28,496 bases of DNA from JANNGZ01 sp031404155 (lineage in GTDB: Bacteria; Pseudomonadota; Gammaproteobacteria; Burkholderiales; Burkholderiaceae_C): contig JANNGZ010000468.1 of assembly GCA_031404155.1 (NCBI GenBank), positions 1 through 28,496 of the forward strand. The letters run 5' to 3'. The translations under genes and the position numbers were made by a program. Below the pieces are notes generated by a model. It did not search any database and was not told the origin of the DNA. It saw nothing but the letters and a program-made list of their open reading frames with translations. This document shows positions 23,748-28,496 of this stretch, in pieces; within the stretch, counting starts at the first letter, position 1; each line of letters begins with the position of its first letter.

Positions 23748-24497
23748 TCACCGCACCCGGCGCAGGTAGCCTCCCGGTGCCACCGTGATCAGCAACTTGG
23801 CCTCGAGGTCGGCGTCGGTGACGAAGCGATCGTCGCCGCGCAGGAACTCCGCCACCGCGGTTTTCGGATTGTTTCCCGGACCCCAAGGCCGGTCGGGGAA
23901 CATGTCGGCTGGCATGTCCTCAATGACGGTGTCGAACACGACGCAATAACTGCCCACCGAGGTCAGGGAGGCGTATGCCTGCAGTTCCGCTAACACATGC
24001 TCATGCGTGTGGTTGCTGTCTAGGCTGATCAGTACGCGGCTCTTGCCCGCGGCCCTGGCATGCACCTGCGCGACGACCTCGGGCGCCACGCTGGAGCCCT
24101 GGATCATCGTGATGCGCTTGAACATCGGGTGGGACTCGATGGCTTCGCGGTTGTGGTCTCGGATATCGATGTCCACACCCAGCACCTCGGCTTCCGTCGG
24201 GCCGCCGCAGGCAGCGTTGAGCTCCAGCATTGAGGCCGAGAAGATCAGAGAACCCCCGTGCGCAATGCCTGTCTCGATGATCAGGTCTGGCTGAACCCGC
24301 CAGATCAACTCCTGCATGGCCTGGATGTCTTGTGGGTACTGGATGATCGGGCGACCCAACCACTCGAAGTGATACGAGTACTTGCGCGCATTCGCCTTGT
24401 TGACCCATTCGCGAGTGACCTGCTTCAGCGCCTGGTCGTTGCCCTGAGCCTTGATTTCCTGCTCGCCTTCGCGCTTGAAGAGTTCGTGCTGAGTCAT
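23748..24497 (-). CDS. CmcI/cephalosporin-hydroxylase-family methyltransferase
   Basis: This 249-residue protein matches the family named after CmcI. Key blocks are IIQYPQDIQAMQELIW, LIIETGIAHGGSLIFSASML (SAM site), VLGVDIDIRDHNREAIE, LISLDSNHTHEHVLAEL (metal and SAM residues) and RPWGPGNNPKTAVAEFL. Despite the family name, members include sugar methyltransferases such as the mycobacterial rhamnosyl O-methyltransferase, so sugar O-methylation is the likelier role here. AAGGA lies about 7 nt before ATG 24497, a good ribosome binding site. A 66-nt gap separates it from the acyltransferase gene, one of the larger spacers in this operon. Confidence 0.85.
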   Translation of the reverse strand: MTQHELFKREGEQEIKAQGNDQALKQVTREWVNKANARKYSYHFEWLGRPIIQYPQDIQAMQELIWRVQPDLIIETGIAHGGSLIFSASMLELNAACGGPTEAEVLGVDIDIRDHNREAIESHPMFKRITMIQGSSVAPEVVAQVHARAAGKSRVLISLDSNHTHEHVLAELQAYASLTSVGSYCVVFDTVIEDMPADMFPDRPWGPGNNPKTAVAEFLRGDDRFVTDADLEAKLLITVAPGGYLRRVR

Positions 24498-24563
24498 GTT
24501 GCGTCCTTGGAGTTGGTTGAATGCTCGGCCCGTGCTGCGATGCTGCAGCCGATGGAGCCGAAA

Positions 24564-25250
24564 TCAGTGCTTGTCGACCACCCGGCCCGGGTTACCGATC
24601 ACGGTCACACCCGCAGGGATGTCCTTCGTGACGACCGCACCGGCGCCGATCACGCTGTCGGCACCGATCGTCAGGCGCGGCAGCACCACCGCGCCGGCGC
24701 CCACCATCACGTTGTCGCCCAGCGTGACGCAGCCGCACAGCGTTGCGCCAGGGGCGACGTGCACACCGTCGCCGAGCACACATTCATGGTCGACGGCCGC
24801 GCGATGGTTGACGATGCAGACCTCACCGATCCTGGCCCGCGCCGCCACGACCGCTTGGGCCAGCACTTGCGTGCCGGCGCCGATGAGGGCGGTGGCGCAT
24901 ACCGACGCGTCGGGATGCATCAGGCTGGCCATCTGCAGGCCACGGCGTCGGAACAATTCCTGCACGGCCAGACGTTCTCGTCCCCGAGCGCCACCGATCG
25001 CGGCCAGGCCGATCACACTGGCCAGCGACTCCGTATCGTCGGCCCAGCGGTTGAACCCGTCCTCGCCGATGTAGAGCGCGACCCCGTCCAGCGAAGATTG
25101 AACTTCGCGGTTGTCGAACAGCGCAATTACGTGCCCGCCGCGTAGCGCGATCAGGCTGGCCAGCACCTTGGCATGTCCGGCGCTGCCCCAGAGCGCGTAG
25201 CGCTGGGGCGCGGACGCCGCGTTTGGGGACGAGGTTTGGGATTTACCCAC
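24564..25250 (-). CDS. NeuD/PglD-like sugar N- or O-acyltransferase
   Basis: The protein has about 228 residues. An N-terminal PglD-type domain has LWGSAGHAKVLASL and VIALFDNRE. A left-handed beta-helix of hexapeptide repeats follows from about residue 110 (VNHRAAVDHECVLGDGVHVA, with the His expected to act as catalytic base), ending VIGNPGRVV. Such enzymes use acetyl-CoA or another acyl-CoA to acylate a 4-amino sugar or a sugar hydroxyl. The start is uncertain, GTG 25250 or TTG 25253; both lie inside the end of the aminotransferase gene, which supports coupling. The obvious substrate is the 4-amino product of that aminotransferase. It could also serve the PglE-like enzyme of the + strand operon. 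Confidence 0.85.
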   Translation of the reverse strand: MGKSQTSSPNAASAPQRYALWGSAGHAKVLASLIALRGGHVIALFDNREVQSSLDGVALYIGEDGFNRWADDTESLASVIGLAAIGGARGRERLAVQELFRRRGLQMASLMHPDASVCATALIGAGTQVLAQAVVAARARIGEVCIVNHRAAVDHECVLGDGVHVAPGATLCGCVTLGDNVMVGAGAVVLPRLTIGADSVIGAGAVVTKDIPAGVTVIGNPGRVVDKH

Positions 25251-26349
25251 CAAGCACGCCCCGAACCAGCGCGGTCACGCGCTGCTGATCGTCATCGGTC
25301 ATGTCGTGATAGCTGGGCAGATTGATGGCGCGCCGGACGATATCCGATGCATTCGGCGCGCCGTTCTGCGAGCCGAACATGGGCAGGCTGGACAGTGGGG
25401 CGAAGAACACGCGCGCATCGATCGTGTCAGTGGCAAAGGCGGCCTGCAGTCTCTCGCGCGTGACGCCGGTTTCGGGCGCGAAGACGAGCGTGGGCATCCA
25501 AGCCCCGTTCACGGTACCTGCCGGTTCCGGGTTCATGCTGACTCCCGCGCAGCCTTCCAGTAGCTCGCGGTAGCGGCGAAGAATGGTGCGCTTGCGCGCG
25601 ATCAACTCCGCAATGCGCTCGGTCTGTGCGCAGCCGATCGCAGCTTGGATGTTTGACATCTTGTACTTGAAACCCACCATGTCAGGCCAGAACTGTCTTG
25701 TCTGTCCGCGCGCGCGGCCGTGGTTGGACAACGTCAGTACGGTCTCGAACAGCGTGTCATCGTTGGTGACGAACATGCCGCCCTCGCCGGTCGTGAGCGT
25801 CTTGGTGCCGTGGAACGAAAAGCTGCCAAAGGTGCCCATGCTGCCGGCCGGCTGGCCGTGCCACACCGAGCCGATGGCTTCGGCAGCGTCTTCGATGACC
25901 GGTACGCCGCAGCGTTTGCCGATTGCGAGCAGACGGTCCATGTCGCACAGGTTGCCGTACAGATGCACTGCCACGATGGCCTTGGTGCGCGGCGTGATCG
26001 CAGCTTCGACGAGCTGCGGATCTGCGCACCAGGTGTCGGGCAGGATGTCCACGAACACCGGGGTGGCGCCCAGGTGCACAACCGGTGCGACCGAGGCGAC
26101 CCAGTTGGTGTCGGCCAGGATCACTTCATCGCCGGGGCTCACGCCGAGTGCGGCCAGTCCCATGTGCAGCGCGCCGGTGCAGCTCGAGGTCGCGATCGCG
26201 TGCTTCACGCCAAGATGCGACTTGAACGCGGCCTCGAAGCGGTGGATGTAGTCGTAGCAGCGCTCACCCCAGCCGTTGCGGGCGGCATCGGTGGCATAGC
26301 CGACTTCGAGTTCAGTGATCGACGGCTTGGTGTAGTAGACGCGGCTCAT
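25243..26349 (-). CDS. DegT/DnrJ/EryC1 PLP aminotransferase (perosamine-synthase-like)
   Basis: The protein has 368 residues. The PLP-binding Asp is in VIEDAAEAIGS (around 154) and the Schiff-base lysine is Lys183 in FSFHGTKTLTTGEGG. This means it is a true aminotransferase and not a lysine-free RfbH-type dehydrase. GFKYKMSNIQAAIG and the N-terminal TELEVGYATDAARNGWG fit the VI-beta family. The start ATG 26349 overlaps the C-methyltransferase stop (ATGA) and has TGGAGG just upstream. Given its neighbours, it probably transaminates a CDP-4-keto-6-deoxy sugar, possibly already C-methylated, to a 4-amino sugar. The nucleotide carrier is inferred only from the CDP-glucose dehydratase at the window's edge. 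Confidence 0.88.
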   Translation of the reverse strand: MSRVYYTKPSITELEVGYATDAARNGWGERCYDYIHRFEAAFKSHLGVKHAIATSSCTGALHMGLAALGVSPGDEVILADTNWVASVAPVVHLGATPVFVDILPDTWCADPQLVEAAITPRTKAIVAVHLYGNLCDMDRLLAIGKRCGVPVIEDAAEAIGSVWHGQPAGSMGTFGSFSFHGTKTLTTGEGGMFVTNDDTLFETVLTLSNHGRARGQTRQFWPDMVGFKYKMSNIQAAIGCAQTERIAELIARKRTILRRYRELLEGCAGVSMNPEPAGTVNGAWMPTLVFAPETGVTRERLQAAFATDTIDARVFFAPLSSLPMFGSQNGAPNASDIVRRAINLPSYHDMTDDDQQRVTALVRGVLGG

Positions 26350-27572
26350 GAAACCTCCAGATGTGGGATCGCGGTCACGAACTTGGCGCCCCAGTCGCCA
26401 GCGTAAGCAAGTTGGCCTCGAACTTCGTCGCGCAGATTCCAAGGAAGAATCAGGATGTAATCCGGACGCTCGGCGCGCAGCCTGGCCTCGTCCACGATTG
26501 GTATGCGGCTCCCCGGCAGGTACTTGCCCTGCTTGGCCGGGTTGCGGTCCGCCACCCAGGGCACCAGGTCGCCGCGCACGCCGGAGAAGTTGAGCAGCGT
26601 GTTGCCCTTGGCTGCCGCGCCATAGGCACCGACCTTCTTTCCGGCGCGCTTGGCTTCGATCAGGAATGAGACCAGGTCGTCCTTGGTGCGTTCGGCCCGG
26701 GCCTGCAACCCACTGTAGTAGGCCGCGGTAGTGCCGCCAGCCTCCTCCTCGCAAGCGAGCAGCGCGGCGACGGCCGGCGTGGTCGCCTGGGCCAACGTGT
26801 CGGCGCGCTGCGCGAACAGGCGCAGGCTGCCGCCATGCGTGGAGAGTTCCTCGACATCGAAGACCGCAAGGCCGTTGTGCGCGAACAAGCGCTGCACCGC
26901 CGTCAGCGACAGATACGAAAAGTGCTCGTGATAGACGGTGTCGAACTGGCCCTCGGCCACAAGGCACATCAGGTGCGGGAACTCAAAGGTGGCCACGCCG
27001 CGCGGTTTGAGCAACCGAGCAAAGCCGGCGACGAAGTCGTTGATGTCGGGCACATGCGCCAACACGTTGTTGGCCGCTGTCAGGTCGGCGGCGCGGCCTT
27101 CGGCCACGAGCTGGCTGGCCAGCGCGACACCGAAGAATTCTTCACGAACCTCGATGCCCTTGTCTCGCGCGGCTTGCGCGGTGCTGGTGGTGGGCTCGAT
27201 GCCTAAGCAGGGGATGCCCCGGGCCTTGACGTACTGCAGTAGGTAGCCATCGTTGGACGCCACCTCGACCACCAGCGACGACGGTCCCAGGTCGAAACGC
27301 TGCACCACGTCGCCGACGTAGGCCTCGGCATGCGCGAGCCAGGTCCGCGAGAACGAACTGAAATAGGCGTAGTCGCTGGAGAACAGCTCGGCGTGGTGCG
27401 CGTAGTCTTCGGTCTGCACCAGCCAGCAGTTCGTGCACGCGAACACCCGCAGCGGGTACCACTTTTCGGGCGCAGCGAGCTGTTCTTCCGTCACATAGGC
27501 GTTGGAAGGCGGAGCGGTGCCGAGGTCGATGAACGGGAGGCTCAACTCGGCTTGGCAGTGGCGGCACTTCAT
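26346..27572 (-). CDS. NDP-sugar C-methyltransferase (TylCIII/TcaB9-like)
   Basis: The protein has 408 residues and the three-part plan of sugar C-3 methyltransferases. There is an N-terminal zinc-binding part with CRHC (3-6) and CTNC (46-49). The SAM domain follows with VVEVASNDGYLLQY (101-114) and the active-site block YHEHFSYLSL (214-223), where Tyr, His and Glu are expected to act in deprotonation. The C-terminal domain has GAYGAAAKGNTLLN. Characterised relatives add a methyl group to C-3 of 4-keto-6-deoxy nucleotide sugars, giving branched sugars. It sits between a 3,5-epimerase gene (9 nt upstream) and the aminotransferase (4-nt overlap). A 3-C-methyl 6-deoxy sugar is therefore the expected product. 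Confidence 0.9.
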   Translation of the reverse strand: MKCRHCQAELSLPFIDLGTAPPSNAYVTEEQLAAPEKWYPLRVFACTNCWLVQTEDYAHHAELFSSDYAYFSSFSRTWLAHAEAYVGDVVQRFDLGPSSLVVEVASNDGYLLQYVKARGIPCLGIEPTTSTAQAARDKGIEVREEFFGVALASQLVAEGRAADLTAANNVLAHVPDINDFVAGFARLLKPRGVATFEFPHLMCLVAEGQFDTVYHEHFSYLSLTAVQRLFAHNGLAVFDVEELSTHGGSLRLFAQRADTLAQATTPAVAALLACEEEAGGTTAAYYSGLQARAERTKDDLVSFLIEAKRAGKKVGAYGAAAKGNTLLNFSGVRGDLVPWVADRNPAKQGKYLPGSRIPIVDEARLRAERPDYILILPWNLRDEVRGQLAYAGDWGAKFVTAIPHLEVS

Positions 27573-27581
27573 GTCACGTCT

Positions 27582-28148
27582 TCAGATTCCGTTGAACTTT
27601 TCGGTGATGCGAGCGTGCGCCGAATCGCGCGGCGAGATGTCGGTCATCGCCAGCGGCCAGGCAATGGCCAACGCCGGGTCGTTCACATTGAGCGCGCCCT
27701 CGGCTTGCGCGGCATACGGCTTCGAGTGCAGATAGATCAATTCGCAATCGTCGGCGAGCGCCTGAAAGCCGTGCGCGAAGCCCTGCGGGATGAAGAGGCT
27801 GCGCTGGTTGTCGGCGGAGAGCACCTCGGCATGCCACTTCAGGTAGGTGGGTGAGCCTCGCCGGAGGTCGACGGCCACGTCGAAGATCTCGCCGCGCAGG
27901 CAGTTGACGAACTTGTCTTCGGTGTGCGGCGGATGCTGGAAGTGCAGCCCGCGCACCGAGCCGCGTCGGCGGGTCAGCGTTTGGTTGATCTGCGCGATGG
28001 GCAGGGCAAAACCGACTGCCGAGAGCTCGTCGGCGCAGAACAGCCGGCTGAAGAAACCACGCGGGTCTTCGAGCCGCTTGCGTTGCACGAGCACGAGGCC
28101 GGGCAGAGGAGTCGCGGTGGCGGTGAACGCTGCCATGTCACGCTTCAT
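27582..28148 (-). CDS. rfbC: dTDP-4-dehydrorhamnose 3,5-epimerase family protein
   Basis: This cupin-fold epimerase has 188 residues. RmlC signs are the NQTLTRRRGSVRGLHFQ block with the catalytic His, HTEDKFVNCLRGEIFDVAVD, LFIPQGFAHGFQAL, and the C-terminal NVNDPALAIAWP. It would epimerise C-3 and/or C-5 of a 4-keto-6-deoxy sugar. It is sandwiched between CDP-glucose 4,6-dehydratase (4-nt overlap) and the C-methyltransferase, so the substrate here is more likely CDP-linked than dTDP-linked. The start is ATG 28148, in the ATGA overlap; ATG 28136 is an alternative. No rmlA, rmlB or rmlD is seen in the window. Confidence 0.9.
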   Translation of the reverse strand: MKRDMAAFTATATPLPGLVLVQRKRLEDPRGFFSRLFCADELSAVGFALPIAQINQTLTRRRGSVRGLHFQHPPHTEDKFVNCLRGEIFDVAVDLRRGSPTYLKWHAEVLSADNQRSLFIPQGFAHGFQALADDCELIYLHSKPYAAQAEGALNVNDPALAIAWPLAMTDISPRDSAHARITEKFNGI

Positions 28149-28496
28149 GCCGCAGCGGCACCCTGGTGGGCCTCAATCTGCCCGAGACACATGGCGCGCA
28201 TGTCTTCATTGCGACGCCACGCCAGATGCCAATCGACCGTCCTTTCCAGCGCCTGCGACAGACTCCACCGCGGCGCCCACTTCAAATCCTTGCCGGCGCG
28301 CGAGCTGTCGAGTTTGAGGATGTTGGCTTCATGCACCTGCTGCCCGCCAACATGGCGCCAGCCGGCCTCGGGCAGACGCGCGCTCAAATGGTCGAGGATC
28401 CAGCGCACCGAGCGCGCGCCTTCCTCGGCGGGGCCGAAGTTCCATGCCGAGGCAAAGGCCTGGCCTTGTGCCGCAAGCCGCTCGGCCAACAGAAGG
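28145..28496 (-). CDS. rfbG: CDP-glucose 4,6-dehydratase, C-terminal part (5' end outside window)
   Basis: The frame is open to the right edge; only the last ~116 residues are visible. The piece FASAWNFGPAEEGARSV, then HEANILKLDSSRAGKDLKW, PRWSLSQALERTVDWHLAW and DMRAMCLGQIEAH is characteristic of the C-terminal end of CDP-glucose 4,6-dehydratase (RfbG), which differs there from dTDP-glucose dehydratases. The enzyme makes CDP-4-keto-6-deoxyglucose. The glucose-1-phosphate cytidylyltransferase (RfbF) that normally goes with it is probably just outside the window. The catalytic YxxxK region is not visible, so activity cannot be judged. Confidence 0.85.
   Translation of the reverse strand, partial: LLLAERLAAQGQAFASAWNFGPAEEGARSVRWILDHLSARLPEAGWRHVGGQQVHEANILKLDSSRAGKDLKWAPRWSLSQALERTVDWHLAWRRNEDMRAMCLGQIEAHQGAAAA

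Noticed and set aside
23748..24497. A beta-lactam (cephalosporin) biosynthesis gene, from the family name
   Set aside because: The family name is historical. The SAM-binding motifs and polysaccharide context point to sugar methylation, and no beta-lactam genes are near.
25243..26349. RfbH-type lysine-free dehydrase making a 3,6-dideoxy sugar
   Set aside because: The Schiff-base lysine is present (Lys183 in the GTKTLTTGEGG block), so this is an ordinary aminotransferase. A 3,6-dideoxyhexose route is therefore not supported.
1..28496. CRISPR arrays, tRNA or rRNA genes, and intact insertion sequences
   Set aside because: No regularly spaced repeats, cloverleaf-like sequences or transposase motifs were found on either strand.

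Overview
The window is a surface-polysaccharide (LPS O-antigen or capsule) locus from a high-GC Gram-negative bacterium, most likely a betaproteobacterium of the order Burkholderiales. This rests on the GC-rich third codon positions, the frequent GTG starts with 4-nt GTGA/ATGA gene overlaps, the gene families present, and an 85-nt intergenic element that looks like the dispersed repeats of that order (the last point is from memory only). No genome, species or serotype can be assigned from the sequence alone.

Layout. (A) 1-12317, + strand: a tightly overlapping operon. In order it holds the tail of an OafA-type acyltransferase, a Wzx-like flippase, a HisH-like glutaminase, a HisF-like partner, a WbpG/WbuX-type N-acetyl sugar amidotransferase, a GT4 glycosyltransferase, a non-hydrolysing UDP-HexNAc 2-epimerase, a WbuB-like GT4, a methyltransferase, a DegT-family aminotransferase, a PglC-like phosphoglycosyl transferase and a WbpM/PglF-like 4,6-dehydratase. 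(B) 12318-13509: a scar-like junction. It holds a DUF4143 ATPase gene that has lost its Walker motifs, a near-palindrome over that gene's start codon, and a decayed fragment of a second wbpM-like gene. (C) 13510-16365: a sugar O-methyltransferase (- strand), then on the + strand a 61-aa membrane peptide overlapping a two-domain methyltransferase. (D) 28496-16390, - strand: a second polysaccharide operon. In order of transcription it holds CDP-glucose 4,6-dehydratase (partial), a 3,5-epimerase, a sugar C-methyltransferase, a DegT aminotransferase, a NeuD/PglD-like acyltransferase, a CmcI-like methyltransferase, a second Wzx, a GT2, an EpsG-like Wzy, a GT2, a DUF1972 GT4 and a membrane sulfatase-like protein.

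How the genes may work together (inference). In A, the dehydratase and aminotransferase would make a UDP-4-amino-4,6-dideoxy-HexNAc (bacillosamine type). PglC would load the first sugar on undecaprenyl phosphate, and the epimerase plus the HisH/HisF/amidotransferase trio would make an acetamidino-bearing sugar. In D, the CDP-glucose branch would yield a 3-C-methylated, 4-amino, N-acylated 6-deoxy sugar. A has a flippase and an initiating transferase but no polymerase in view; D has a flippase and polymerase but no initiating transferase. The window may therefore be two loci joined head to head, with the scar in B marking the seam. The most interesting points are the HisF that has lost its catalytic Asp11, the wbpM remnant beside the gutted ATPase, the small-peptide/methyltransferase/sulfatase-like set, and the predicted CDP-linked branched amino sugar.
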